Positions 1 to 8,750 of a DNA stretch of 64,000 nt are shown piece after piece (the stretch's first letter is position 1; every line of letters starts with the position of its first letter). Below the pieces are notes generated by a model. The model had not been told where the DNA came from and ran no database searches. It was given only the letters and a program-made list of their open reading frames with translations. The translations under genes and the position numbers were made by a program. The stretch is from Halomarina salina (GTDB lineage: Archaea; Halobacteriota; Halobacteria; Halobacteriales; Haloarculaceae): assembly GCF_023074835.1 (NCBI RefSeq), contig NZ_JALLGW010000001.1, positions 1,550,001 through 1,614,000 on the forward strand, read 5' to 3'.

Positions 1-1275
1 CTCGGCGGGGACGGTCCGGAACAGCGGCCACCACGAGTGGCCGTCCAGCCCGTCGCCACCGGGACGTGCGGGAATCCCGCCGTAGAGGATCTCGAGCATC
101 TGGAACTGGTTCCCGTCCGAGTCCGTCCCGGCGTACACGAGGTTCGGCGAGGTGCCGTAGCTCCCGGCGACGGAGAACTGGTCGATGAGCTTCGAGAACG
201 TCGCCTGGAGCACGTCGAACTGCCGCGCCATCATCGGCAGGCGGTTGCCGAGCGCGGCTGGGTACTCCGGTTGGACGACGGTCCCCTCGGGGAGCGTCAC
301 CTCGAACAGGTCGTAGTACCCGTCGTTGAACGTCAACAGCGGGTCGAACGCCATGATGAGGAAGACGCCGGTGAACATCTTGAACATCTTCTCGTTGAGC
401 AGGAAGTTGACCGTCCCCGGCACCTGCTCGTCGGTGCCCGTCCAGTCGAGGTACACCGTCTCTCCCTCGCGGTAGATCTCCAGGTGGAGTTTGATGGGGC
501 CGTTGCCCATCCCGTCGTCGTCGACGTAGTCCTCGAACGTGTAGCGCTCGCCTTCGGGGACGAACTCCTCGATGAGGTCTATCATCCCGTCGCGCGTCCG
601 GTCGAGGATGGCGTCACACGCGTCGAGATACGTCTCCCTCCCGAAGCGGTCGCAGAGTTCCTGGACACGCTCTTCGGCCGTCTTCGTGCCCGCGGCGAGC
701 GCCTTGATGTCGGCCTCGGCGTGCTCCGGGAGGCGGGTGTTGTGCGCGAACGTCGCCAGCAGTTCCTCGTCCAGGTCGCCGGCCTCGTACAGTTTCACCG
801 GTGGGAGGCGCACCCCCTCCTCGAACACCGTCGTCGCCTGGACGGGCATGCTCCCGGGGGTCTTCCCGCCGACGTCCATCAGGTTCCCCCACTGACTGGA
901 GAAGCCCACGCGCTCGCCCTCGTAGAAGATGGGACGGAGCAACAGCATGTCCGGGGTGTGCGAGACGGCACCCGCACAGGAGTACGGGTCGTTGGTGGCG
1001 ACGACGTCGCCCTCCTCCAGGTCGTCCCAGTCGAACGATGCGTTCTCGATGATGGTGTCGATGGCCGACCCGAACTGTCCCATCACCATCCGGCCGTGGC
1101 GGTCGGCGATGAGCGGGAACTGGTCGGACTGCTCGCGGATGACCGGCGAGATGGCCGTCGTCTCCAGCACGCGGTCCATCTCGTAGCGGGTGTTCTCCAG
1201 CGTGCTCTCGATGATGTCGAGCGTCGTCGGGTCGACGTCGTGGTCGCCGACGAACTCGGGCGTCTCGGAACTCAT
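1..1275 (-). CDS. hyuB: Hydantoinase B/oxoprolinase family protein, partial (C-terminus outside window)
   Basis: This is the beta-type subunit of an ATP-dependent hydantoinase/5-oxoprolinase-type amidohydrolase, expected to act in the cytoplasm with HyuA on a cyclic amide. About 425 residues are visible and the reading frame runs open through the left edge, so the 3' end is missing; full-length family members are usually 500-600 residues. The N-terminal part is typical of the family: start MSSETPEFV, then IESTLENTRYEMDR, DRHGRMVMGQ and ATNDPYSCAGAVSHTPDM. The ATG at 1275 overlaps the hyuA stop codon as ATGA, so the two are translationally coupled and hyuA is upstream. The true substrate (hydantoin, oxoproline, acetone carboxylase-like) cannot be read from sequence. 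Confidence 0.9.
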   Translation of the reverse strand, partial: MSSETPEFVGDHDVDPTTLDIIESTLENTRYEMDRVLETTAISPVIREQSDQFPLIADRHGRMVMGQFGSAIDTIIENASFDWDDLEEGDVVATNDPYSCAGAVSHTPDMLLLRPIFYEGERVGFSSQWGNLMDVGGKTPGSMPVQATTVFEEGVRLPPVKLYEAGDLDEELLATFAHNTRLPEHAEADIKALAAGTKTAEERVQELCDRFGRETYLDACDAILDRTRDGMIDLIEEFVPEGERYTFEDYVDDDGMGNGPIKLHLEIYREGETVYLDWTGTDEQVPGTVNFLLNEKMFKMFTGVFLIMAFDPLLTFNDGYYDLFEVTLPEGTVVQPEYPAALGNRLPMMARQFDVLQATFSKLIDQFSVAGSYGTSPNLVYAGTDSDGNQFQMLEILYGGIPARPGGDGLDGHSWWPLFRTVPAE

Positions 1276-3335
1276 CGTCCCTCACCTCGTTCGACCGCGA
1301 GGTTGCCGTAGCGGTCGACGGTCGCCACGTGGTCGGGTTGGACCACGACCGTCGAGTCGTCGCCAGTGACGATGGCGGGACCCGGTACCTCGTTCCCCGG
1401 TCGCAACGCCGTCCGGTCGTAGATGGTCGTGTCGCGGTAGGCGTCGTCGAAGTAGACGTCGTGGCTCCCGGTGACGGCGTCGCTAGCGTCGGCCTCACCC
1501 GGTTCCTCCGCTTCGATTTCGACGCCCTGTACCGCCCCCTTGCCGACGACCCGCAGGTTGGCTATCTCGAGGGGCGCGTCGAGCGAGAAGCCGAACTGCT
1601 GGTCGTGCCTCGCCTCGAAGTCGCCCTTTATCTCGGCCAGACCGGTCTCCCGTCGGAGTTCGTCGGCGTCGACCGGGATGGACATCTGGATGTCCTGGCG
1701 GTAGTACCGGCAGTCGGCGTAGTAGTCGAACGTGCGGTCCGCCTCGTCGACGCCCTCCGAGGCCAGCCAGTCGGCGGCCGCCTCGCGAATCGTCTCCAGT
1801 TCCTCGAAGACGTCCTCGCCGGTCACCTCGTCGTCGGTCCGGAGGTACGTCTCGGAGAACTCGTTCTGGACGTCCGAGGTGAGGAAGCCGAACGCCGACA
1901 TCACGCCCGGGCCGGGCGGGACGATGAGCGGGTAGGCGCCCATCACGTCTGCGAGGGCGTTGGCGTGCATCGGGCCCGCCCCACCGAAGGCGACGAGACC
2001 GAACTCGCGGGGGTCGTACCCGCGTTCGACCGACACCACCCGCAGCGCGCTGTACATGTTCTCGTTGACGATGTCGAGGATCGCCTGTGCCGCCTCCTCG
2101 ACGGACGTGCCGCGTTCCTCGGCGATACTCTCGACGACGTCGCGGGCGGCCTCTCGGTCGAGTTCCATCCGGCCACCTAGCTGGACCGACGGCGGGATGC
2201 GCCCGAGGGCGACGTTAGCGTCGGTCACCGTCGGCTCCTCGCCGCCGAGGCCGTAACAGGCGGGCCCGGGGTCCGCCCCCGCGCTCTCGGGACCCACCTG
2301 CAACGACCCGCTGAGCTGGACGCGGGCGATGGAGCCCCCGCCCGCGCCGACCGTGTTGACGTCGACGGCGCGGGACTTGAACTCCCGATAGCCGACCTTC
2401 GTCTGGCGCGTCGTCCCCGGTTCCCCGCCCTCGACGAGCGAGACGTCCGTCGAGGTCCCACCCATGTCGAGGGTCAGGACGTCCGGGACGCCCGCCGCCT
2501 CGGCGATGGTCGCTGCCCCGACGACGCCGCCGCTCGGTCCGGACAGTGCGAGTTCGACCGGTCGGTGTTTCGCCGCCTCGGTACTCATCAGGCCGCCGTC
2601 AGAGCGCACCACGTTCATCGTCGCCGTCGACCCCGCCGATTCGAGCGACGACCGCAGGTCGTCGAGGTAGCCGATGACCTGCGGCCGGGCGTAGTCGTTG
2701 ATGACCGTCGTCAGCGTCCGTTCGTACTCGCCGTACTCCGGGACGATTTCGGACGATATCGACACCGGGAGGTCCGGGGCCTCCTCGGCGACGATGTCGC
2801 GAATCCGCCGTTCGTGCGTCGGGTTGAGATACGAGTTGAGCAGGGCGACGGTCAGCGCCTCCACTCCCGCGTCGCGCAACTCGCCGACCGCCTCGCGGAC
2901 GCCGGCCTCGTCGAGCGGTTCTGCGACAGTCCCGTCCGGTGCGCTGATGGCTCCGTCGACGCCACGCGTGTCGACGAGGTCGGCCAGCGGGTCGGGTTTC
3001 TCCATGCCCATCCACCCGTAGAGCGGGCCGGGCGTCCAGGCCCGTGCGAGGTGGAGGACGTCCTCGTGTCCGGCCGTCGTGAGGAGTCCCACTCGCGACC
3101 CGGTCTCTTCGAGGAGCATGTTCGTCACCACCGTCGTCCCGTGGAACAGCAGGTCGAGCGCCGCCACGTCGGTCCCCGCCTTCTCCACCGCCGATTCGAT
3201 GCCGTCGACGACGCCCGTCGACGGGTTCTCCGGCGTCGACAGGACCTTGTCGACCGTGAGTTCGTTCGTGGCCTCGTCGAACACGACGACGTCCGTGAAG
3301 GTCCCACCGACGTCTACTCCGAGATTATGTGTCAT
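1272..3335 (-). CDS. hyuA: Hydantoinase A/oxoprolinase family protein (ATP-dependent)
   Basis: This is the 687-residue ATP-binding partner of HyuB. Actin-fold phosphate loops are visible: DVGGTFTD at residues 8-15, HGTT at 65-68, SGPSGGV near 265 and DMGGTSTD at 290-297. Family knowledge: HyuA phosphorylates the lactam before ring opening with HyuB. I chose the ATG at 3335 because the first glycine loop then lies at residue 8 as in homologues; the frame stays open for 27 further codons, but these are Arg-rich and unlike family N-termini. It is the first gene of a two-gene minus-strand operon, with a 4-nt ATGA overlap into hyuB. Substrate specificity is not determined. Confidence 0.92.
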   Translation of the reverse strand: MTHNLGVDVGGTFTDVVVFDEATNELTVDKVLSTPENPSTGVVDGIESAVEKAGTDVAALDLLFHGTTVVTNMLLEETGSRVGLLTTAGHEDVLHLARAWTPGPLYGWMGMEKPDPLADLVDTRGVDGAISAPDGTVAEPLDEAGVREAVGELRDAGVEALTVALLNSYLNPTHERRIRDIVAEEAPDLPVSISSEIVPEYGEYERTLTTVINDYARPQVIGYLDDLRSSLESAGSTATMNVVRSDGGLMSTEAAKHRPVELALSGPSGGVVGAATIAEAAGVPDVLTLDMGGTSTDVSLVEGGEPGTTRQTKVGYREFKSRAVDVNTVGAGGGSIARVQLSGSLQVGPESAGADPGPACYGLGGEEPTVTDANVALGRIPPSVQLGGRMELDREAARDVVESIAEERGTSVEEAAQAILDIVNENMYSALRVVSVERGYDPREFGLVAFGGAGPMHANALADVMGAYPLIVPPGPGVMSAFGFLTSDVQNEFSETYLRTDDEVTGEDVFEELETIREAAADWLASEGVDEADRTFDYYADCRYYRQDIQMSIPVDADELRRETGLAEIKGDFEARHDQQFGFSLDAPLEIANLRVVGKGAVQGVEIEAEEPGEADASDAVTGSHDVYFDDAYRDTTIYDRTALRPGNEVPGPAIVTGDDSTVVVQPDHVATVDRYGNLAVERGEGR

Positions 3336-3796
3336 ATGGTATCGTATGGCTAGACGCTCCACGTCCCTCGGCGTAAGCGTTCTCCCAACTTCTGTCGGGG
3401 GTTTATGTGCCCTCACCGGTGGGCTCCGTCCCGTCGACCCGAGATCCGCCAGTCAGGACCCGGTGACGCGCCCGACGCCCGACCGCTCGCCCTCGCGTTC
3501 GACGGGTCGGCAGTGACGTCGCTGGTGGACTGCCTCCCGCAGCGGTCGGCGTCTCGACGGCGTTCTCCATCGTCCGGTGGTCACTCCCGTCTGCTCCCGG
3601 CCGGATGCGCTCTCGCTCGGCGGACGGTGGCGAACGGAGGGACGGGATGACTGTCCGCGAAGTCGTGTCGGATTCCGGCGTTCTCTGCCGGACCTACGGA
3701 TGACTGTCTGCCCCTCGGCGGGGTAATCGTCCCTTTTCCGACTATGTACTCGCTACTGCGAGAGTAACTAACGGCGTTCGACGACCTGTCCCTACG
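3336..3796. other. Intergenic region between divergent hyuA and P-loop gene
   Basis: No convincing gene is seen in these 461 nt; the short frames that cross it are Arg/Ser/Pro-rich with no start near a promoter. It must hold the divergent promoters of hyuA (minus) and of the gene starting at 3797 (plus). A small stem-loop (CTCGC, TACT, GCGAG) lies around 3748-3761, some 35 nt before the plus-strand start. Confidence 0.5.
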
Positions 3797-4987
3797 ATGA
3801 CATCTGAACTCCCGGGTAGTCCTACTGCCCGGACCGTACCGGACGCTCGTCGCGACGGGCCGAGGCGGAGTTTCTACGACCTGTTCGGAACGCTCCGGTT
3901 CGAGGTGCGGGGCGAGGGCGGCCGGTCGACCGCACAGTTTCGCGAGATGTTCCGGGCGTTCGAGACTCCTGCGCCGACTCGGCCGCCGGACGTCGTCGTC
4001 GAACGGACGACCGAGGAGGTGGACTGCACGTCGATACTGGGTGGACCGACCGACCACTACGGCTGGACCGGGGACGCGTTCGTCGTCCGGAACGGAGACG
4101 AGCACATGCGCGTCGAACCGGGATGGGACCACATCTGGGTCACGCCGGACTGGGAACCGTTCTACGCGGTCTATCCCGTCGAGTTCCGACTCAGGCAGCG
4201 ACTGGTCGAGGAGGGTCGCGCGCTGGTCCACGCCGCCGGGGTAAGACACGACGGGCGGACGACGCTGTTTCCCGCGTGGCGTGGCGCGGGGAAGACGAAC
4301 ACCACGTTCGCCTTGCTCCGAGAGGGGGCCGAGTTCCTCGCCGACGACCGGCTCTGGGTCGGCGCGGACGGTACCGCACGGGGCTACCCGCTCGCGGTCA
4401 ACCTCCACCCCCGGAACGCGCGGTCGTTCTCGGGCGTCGAACTGCAGTACGACGGCCTCCAGAGCCGACTGCGGGCGTCCGTCGACCAGCGGATACAGAA
4501 TCGGTTCGGAGACGGCGACGCCCTGGTCGACACCGCGCTCAGCTATCTCAGCAGCCGATTCGTGGGGGAGTCGGTTCGATACCTCCGCGACGTGCGGTCC
4601 CTGTTCCCGCGAGCGACGTCCGTCGACGAGGCGCCTATCGACGATACGGTGCTCCTCGCGACCGACCCGAACGCGAGCGACGTCACCGTCGAACGCGTCT
4701 CCGACCGGGAGATGCTGGCGGCGCTACGGGCTATCGCCTACTACGAGTGGAACGAGCGCCTGGGGGAGTACTTCCACGCCTACGACGCGCTGGTCCCGGG
4801 TGGGTCGGCCGTGGACGAACTCCACCGGGTCGTCGACGCCGAGACGCGTGTGCTCCAGGAGTCGCTCGACGGCGTCGGGACCTACCGCGTGACGCTTCCC
4901 CGGGCGGCGGACTGGAGCGAGAACGACCTCGGCCGGGCGGTGGTGCGCGCGGTCGAGTCGCTCGGTCGGCCGACGGCGACGCCCTGA
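3797..4987 (+). CDS. HPr kinase-like P-loop protein, function unknown
   Basis: The protein has 396 residues. A central block resembles the HPr kinase/PEP-carboxykinase-type P-loop fold: LVHAAGVRHDGRTTLF (143-158), a Walker-A-like AWRGAGKTNTT (160-170), then FLADDRLWV (180-188) followed by a YPLAVNLHPRN strand. In bacterial and archaeal relatives this arrangement occurs in small-molecule or peptide-tailoring kinases, but no PqqD, asparagine synthase or peptide precursor gene is next to it here, and no HPr is present. The N-terminal 60 residues are poorly structured. The gene stands alone between a divergent operon and a convergent coiled-coil gene. Function unknown; a nucleotide-binding role is the most that the motifs support. 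Confidence 0.7.
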   Translation: MTSELPGSPTARTVPDARRDGPRRSFYDLFGTLRFEVRGEGGRSTAQFREMFRAFETPAPTRPPDVVVERTTEEVDCTSILGGPTDHYGWTGDAFVVRNGDEHMRVEPGWDHIWVTPDWEPFYAVYPVEFRLRQRLVEEGRALVHAAGVRHDGRTTLFPAWRGAGKTNTTFALLREGAEFLADDRLWVGADGTARGYPLAVNLHPRNARSFSGVELQYDGLQSRLRASVDQRIQNRFGDGDALVDTALSYLSSRFVGESVRYLRDVRSLFPRATSVDEAPIDDTVLLATDPNASDVTVERVSDREMLAALRAIAYYEWNERLGEYFHAYDALVPGGSAVDELHRVVDAETRVLQESLDGVGTYRVTLPRAADWSENDLGRAVVRAVESLGRPTATP

Positions 4988-5086
4988 TTTGGGGGTCGTC
5001 CCGGCGAATCGTCCGGCCGTGCCGAGGGAACGAGCCGGTTCGCTCGCGGTCGATCGGCAAGCCGCGTGCCCCGGCTACCGGAACGT

Positions 5087-5575
5087 TCAGCCGTCGTCGG
5101 ACCCGCGTTCGACGACCTCGTAGAGCGTCTCCCGGTCGTCGAAGTACGCTGGCGCGTCGTGCTCGGCCTCGAAGCGGACCACTCGCTCCAGGGCATCCTG
5201 CGGGTCGTTCTCTCCCTCCCGGAGGTCCTCGGCGAGTTCGGTGTAACCCGACGCGAGCCGCTGGAACAGTCGAATCCGCGTTTCGGTCGCCTCGACCTCC
5301 GCCTGCCGCTCTTCGAGGCGGGCCTCGTGGCGTTCGACGCTCCCGACGTCGACCGCGTCGTTTCCGGGACTGTCCGTCGAGTTCGGTCCCGTCGGACCGT
5401 CCGTCTCGTCGGCCGGCCGCCCGAGACGCGACCTGATGTCCGCCATCTCGTCGTCGATGTCGTCGAGCAGCGCGTCGGCCTCCTCGGTCATCGTCTCGAC
5501 CGACCCGAACAGCAGTCCGGCCTGTATCCGGCAGTACTCGACGACCTCCTCGACGGCTGGCGAGGACCGGTTCAT
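5087..5575 (-). CDS. Coiled-coil protein, function unknown
   Basis: This is a 162-residue, highly acidic protein with no membrane segment. Residues about 1-50 and 78-160 are predicted helix with heptad-like spacing (EADALLDDIDDEMADIRSRL; ERHEARLEERQAEVEATETR), separated by a Ser/Asp/Pro-rich hinge at about 52-75. This looks like a small haloarchaeal helical protein that may oligomerise through coiled coils. It converges with the P-loop gene ending at 4987 and is unlikely to share a transcript with it. I do not recognise a named family. Confidence 0.6.
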   Translation of the reverse strand: MNRSSPAVEEVVEYCRIQAGLLFGSVETMTEEADALLDDIDDEMADIRSRLGRPADETDGPTGPNSTDSPGNDAVDVGSVERHEARLEERQAEVEATETRIRLFQRLASGYTELAEDLREGENDPQDALERVVRFEAEHDAPAYFDDRETLYEVVERGSDDG

Positions 5576-5701
5576 ACCGACCGACCGGCCCCGCCGCGGA
5601 AGTCAGTTCCGTCGGCGGCCGAGGCGTCGGGTCGACGCGACCGCCGGCGCGGCCTCCTCGCTCCCGCGACTACGGAGCAGCGACCAGGAGAACGTCTCGC
5701 G

Positions 5702-5944
5702 TTACGCGGCGTCTACGGACGAGGTCGCCGTTCCACCAGGCGTTGCCGCCTGTCGCCGTCGCCTTCGCCGCCGTCGGAGCGCCCAGAGGACGATGACCAC
5801 TCCCTCGATGCGGGCGACGGTGTACACCCACGGTTTTATCTCCACGTCCTCGCCGTCCTCGACGGCGTAGCCCATCCAGAAGTCCACCATCTTCCGGGGG
5901 AACAGTACCCCGACGAGACCGAACAGCACCCAGAGCCCCATCAT
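5702..5944 (-). CDS. Small membrane protein with two hydrophobic segments
   Basis: The protein is 80 residues long. It starts MMGLWVLFGLVGVLFP, has a second hydrophobic stretch VYTVARIEGVVIVLWAL at about 40-56, and is then followed by a run of nine or ten Arg residues, a cytoplasmic positive-inside anchor. The ATG at 5944 gives the hydrophobic N-terminus; the frame continues upstream but that sequence is low-complexity. This type of two-helix protein (FPRKMVDFWMG, ARIEGVVIVLW) is common in haloarchaea, where function is unknown. It is divergent from the aldehyde dehydrogenase at 6157, sharing a 212-nt upstream region. Confidence 0.65.
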   Translation of the reverse strand: MMGLWVLFGLVGVLFPRKMVDFWMGYAVEDGEDVEIKPWVYTVARIEGVVIVLWALRRRRRRRRQAATPGGTATSSVDAA

Positions 5945-6056
5945 CGAGACCGCTTCGCCGGCGACCCGATTAACTGTTGCCCGACCGTCACTACTGCTGG
6001 TCAGTCGGCGGTTCCGAGGTGCCGTCGTGTCGTGGCCACGTTCCGGCACGGACGGG

Positions 6057-6096
6057 CACTGTAAACCACCGGGTATCCCCGTGGTCACTGTTAACC
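6057..6096 (+). promoter_or_regulatory. Candidate regulator site: 11-bp direct repeat with internal inverted repeat
   Basis: Two near-identical 11-mers, CACTGTAAACC at 6057-6067 and CACTGTTAACC at 6086-6096, are 29 nt apart start-to-start. Between them lies an imperfect inverted repeat (CCACCGGG, TAT, CCCCGTGG). The block is 60-100 nt before the aldehyde dehydrogenase start and 110-150 nt before the divergent membrane-protein start, a position suited to a transcription factor. Operator role is inference. Confidence 0.35.
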
Positions 6097-6156
6097 CCGA
6101 ACCGGCCGAGGCTCCGCCAGCTACGTGGGCACGCGCCCCGTTGTCGGACCACAGCC

Positions 6157-7710
6157 ATGTCACGTGAACACGAGGCAGACGGGAGCGAAGGGGTAGCGTC
6201 GGACATCGTCGAGAAACACCGGTCGACCGCCGAAGCGGCCGTCCCGGAGGAGGAGTACGGCCTCCTCGTCGGGGGCGAGTGGCGGCAGTCGGCCGACACC
6301 GAGACGATGGAGACACTCGACGCGACGACCGGCGAGGTGCTCGCCCGCATCCAGCGCGGGACGGCCGAGGACGTCGACCGGGCGGTGGCGGCCGCCCGCG
6401 AGGCGTTCGAGGGCCGCTGGGGCCAGCAGTCGCCCAGACAGCGCTCGGACCTGCTGTTCGAGGTGGCCGACGCGCTGGACGAGGAGAAGCTTCGAATCGC
6501 CCGCATCGACAGCCTGGAGATGGGCAAGCCCAACCAGCACTCGGCGTTCGTGGACGCGGAGATCATGGTCGAGCAGTTCCGCTTCTTCGCGAGTCTCGTC
6601 CGCAGCGCCGACGAGGGCGGGCTTCCGCCGATGGGAAGCGACAAACTCGCGTACACGAAACGGGAGCCACACGGCGTCGTCGGCCAGATCAGCGCGTGGA
6701 ACTTCCCCGCGATGTTCGTCGGCTGGAAGATGGCTCCGGCGCTCGCCGCCGGCAACACGGTCGTGTTCAAACCCTCCTCGCGGGCGGCGCTCTCGACGCT
6801 CGAAATCGCCTCCGTCGTCGACTCGGTGCTCCCGGCCGGGACGGTCAACGTCGTCACCGGGCCGGGGAGCGAGGTGGGCGACGCCATCACCTCCCACGAG
6901 GACGTCGACAAGGCGTCGCTCACCGGGTCGACGCAGGCCGGGACGTACGTGATGCAGAACGCCGCCGAGACCATCACGCCCGTCTCGCTCGAACTCGGCG
7001 GGAAGAGCCCGAACGTCGTCTTCCCGGACGCCGACCTGGAGAAGGCCGTCGAGGGCACGGTCCTCAGCATCTGGTTCAACCAGGGCGAGCAGTGTACCGC
7101 CGGGTCCCGACTGTTCCTCCACGAGGACGTCTACGACGAGTTCCTCGACCGGTTCGTCGAGCGGACCGAGAACCTCGCGGTGGGCGACCCGCTCGACGCG
7201 ACGACCGACGTCGGCCCGCTCGTCGACCACGACCACCGCGAGGAGGTGCTCTCGTACGTCGACACGGCGGAGGCGGAGGGGGCGACGGTGCGCTACGGTG
7301 GCGGGACCCCCGACGACTCGTCGCTCGACGGCGCGCCGTTCGTCGAACCGACCGTCCTCGAAGGCGTCGAGAACGACGACACGGTGGCGTGCGAGGAGGT
7401 GTTCGGTCCGGTCCTCTCGGTCATCCGATGGTCCGACGAGGAGGAGATGATCGAACAGGCGAACGACACGCGGTACGGCCTGGCGTCGGGCGTCTGGACC
7501 GAGAACGTGGAGACGGCCCACCGGGTCGCGGACCGACTGGAGGCCGGGACGGTGTGGGTCAACACCTACAACGACCTGTTCGAACCGGTCCCCCACGGCG
7601 GGTTCAAGCAGTCGGGGCTCGGCCGCGAACTCGCCCGAGAGACGTTCGAGGAGTACACGCAGACGAAGTCCGTGATGATGAACTTCGGGGACCTCCCCCG
7701 GATGGGCTGA
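6157..7710 (+). CDS. NAD(P)-dependent aldehyde dehydrogenase
   Basis: This is a 517-residue member of the aldehyde dehydrogenase superfamily, which oxidises an aldehyde to the acid with NAD(P)+. The catalytic set is intact: the cofactor/oxyanion Asn in WNFP (Asn182), the general base Glu279 in SLELGGK, and the nucleophile Cys313 in NQGEQCTAGSR; LTGSTQAG forms the Rossmann turn. The C-terminal oligomerisation region with GGFKQSGLGRE is present. I chose the ATG at 6157; the frame stays open for 60 codons upstream through non-coding-looking sequence. About 35 extra N-terminal residues precede the conserved start of the domain. The substrate (betaine aldehyde, semialdehyde, acetaldehyde) cannot be decided. 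It is transcribed alone. Confidence 0.93.
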   Translation: MSREHEADGSEGVASDIVEKHRSTAEAAVPEEEYGLLVGGEWRQSADTETMETLDATTGEVLARIQRGTAEDVDRAVAAAREAFEGRWGQQSPRQRSDLLFEVADALDEEKLRIARIDSLEMGKPNQHSAFVDAEIMVEQFRFFASLVRSADEGGLPPMGSDKLAYTKREPHGVVGQISAWNFPAMFVGWKMAPALAAGNTVVFKPSSRAALSTLEIASVVDSVLPAGTVNVVTGPGSEVGDAITSHEDVDKASLTGSTQAGTYVMQNAAETITPVSLELGGKSPNVVFPDADLEKAVEGTVLSIWFNQGEQCTAGSRLFLHEDVYDEFLDRFVERTENLAVGDPLDATTDVGPLVDHDHREEVLSYVDTAEAEGATVRYGGGTPDDSSLDGAPFVEPTVLEGVENDDTVACEEVFGPVLSVIRWSDEEEMIEQANDTRYGLASGVWTENVETAHRVADRLEAGTVWVNTYNDLFEPVPHGGFKQSGLGRELARETFEEYTQTKSVMMNFGDLPRMG

Positions 7711-7822
7711 CCGCACTCGCACGGTTCCCGTAGTGGCTCGTCGGTCGCCGTCGGTGACGTGACACTCGCCACCGAGTTCTAGCGATGCGAATACTTTTCC
7801 CGGTGAGTGTCTAGCAGTTCCC

Positions 7823-7969
7823 ATGGTTCACAGCCGAACACTCGCCGCCCTGGTCGTTCTCTCGGTTCTCCTGACGTTCCGGCTGGACAGGCGCTCGTGG
7901 TGTCCGGACTGTGAGCAGACCTACGTGCAGTCGGCGGTCAGGCAACGGTGCGGATTCTGTCGGTTCTGA
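7823..7969 (+). CDS. 48-residue membrane/zinc-ribbon miniprotein
   Basis: This small protein has an N-terminal hydrophobic helix (LAALVVLSVLL, residues 7-17) followed by two Cys pairs, CPDC at 27-30 and CGFC at 43-46, separated by 12 residues. That pattern can bind one zinc in a ribbon. An AT-rich box (GCGAATACTTTTCC, about 7787-7800) lies 23-36 nt before the ATG, fitting a leaderless haloarchaeal transcript. Haloarchaea carry many such CPxCG-type miniproteins, but one tethered by a membrane helix is less usual. Function unknown. It sits alone between the aldehyde dehydrogenase and the TMEM175-like gene. Confidence 0.55.
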   Translation: MVHSRTLAALVVLSVLLTFRLDRRSWCPDCEQTYVQSAVRQRCGFCRF

Positions 7970-8056
7970 CGGGCGTCATCGGTCCGGTCCTCGACCCGAA
8001 CGAAATCGGACGTGAGGAGGCGTTTTACGCACGCTCGTCGTACTCTACCCGGTGGG

Positions 8057-8695
8057 ATGGCGACCGACGACTACCGACCGGACACCCGACGACTCGCAGC
8101 CCTGAGCGACGGCGTGTTCGCCATCGCCATCACGATACTCGTCCTGAGTATCGACCTCCCGTCCGGCTCGGACGCGGGCCCGGTGACGGTCGAGATGGTC
8201 GCCCGCGAGTGGCGCGACGCGGTCAGCTACGTCCTCAGTTTCCTCGTCGTCGGTAACTTCTGGACCGAACACCGGCACGTCTTCGACCACGCTACGCACC
8301 ACACGCGCGACGTCGAGTGGCTCAACATCCTGTTCCTCATGGCGATCGCCTTCCTCCCGTTTCCGACGTCGCTGCTGGGCGACTACGGCGGGCTGGTGCC
8401 GGTCGTGTTCTACGCTGCGGTGATGACGACGACGGGACTCCTCCTCTACGCGCTCTGGTGGGTCGTCGCCCGCAACGAGGCGTTCTTCGAGGAGGAGCTG
8501 GCCCCCGAACGCGTCCGCTACGACAGGCTCCGCTTCCTCCTCTACCCGTCCGTGTTCGGCGTCTCCATCCCGGTGGCGCTGTTCGTCTCGCTGGACCTCG
8601 TCTACGTCTGCTGGGGGTCGCTGTTCGTGTTGACGCCGCTGTTACAGCGCCGACTGCTCGCAGACGGCGGTGAGACGCTCCCGGGCGGGCGATAA
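8057..8695 (+). CDS. TMEM175/DUF1211 family membrane protein (putative potassium channel)
   Basis: This 212-residue integral membrane protein has about six hydrophobic segments. The first helix carries the family signature: RRLAALSDGVFAIAITIL, where canonical TMEM175 has FSDGVFAIAIT; the Phe of the FSD triad is Leu here. Family knowledge: prokaryotic TMEM175 proteins form tetrameric potassium-selective channels with the filter in the first helix. The short spacer DLPS after helix 1, the polar NFWTEHRHVF loop and EWLNILFLMAIAFLPFPTSLLG all match the family. The ATG at 8057 places the signature at residue 17; a TTTTAC element lies about 30 nt upstream. Ion selectivity is inferred from family only. 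Confidence 0.85.
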   Translation: MATDDYRPDTRRLAALSDGVFAIAITILVLSIDLPSGSDAGPVTVEMVAREWRDAVSYVLSFLVVGNFWTEHRHVFDHATHHTRDVEWLNILFLMAIAFLPFPTSLLGDYGGLVPVVFYAAVMTTTGLLLYALWWVVARNEAFFEEELAPERVRYDRLRFLLYPSVFGVSIPVALFVSLDLVYVCWGSLFVLTPLLQRRLLADGGETLPGGR

Positions 8696-8750
8696 CTGGG
8701 GTGTACGCTCTCGGCGGAACGCTCGAACCCTCGATAGTTAGGCTCGGGGT

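Noticed and set aside
6160-7824. 554-residue minus-strand frame opposite the aldehyde dehydrogenase
   Set aside because: Mirror of the dehydrogenase codons, no domain; the plus-strand enzyme has an intact catalytic set.
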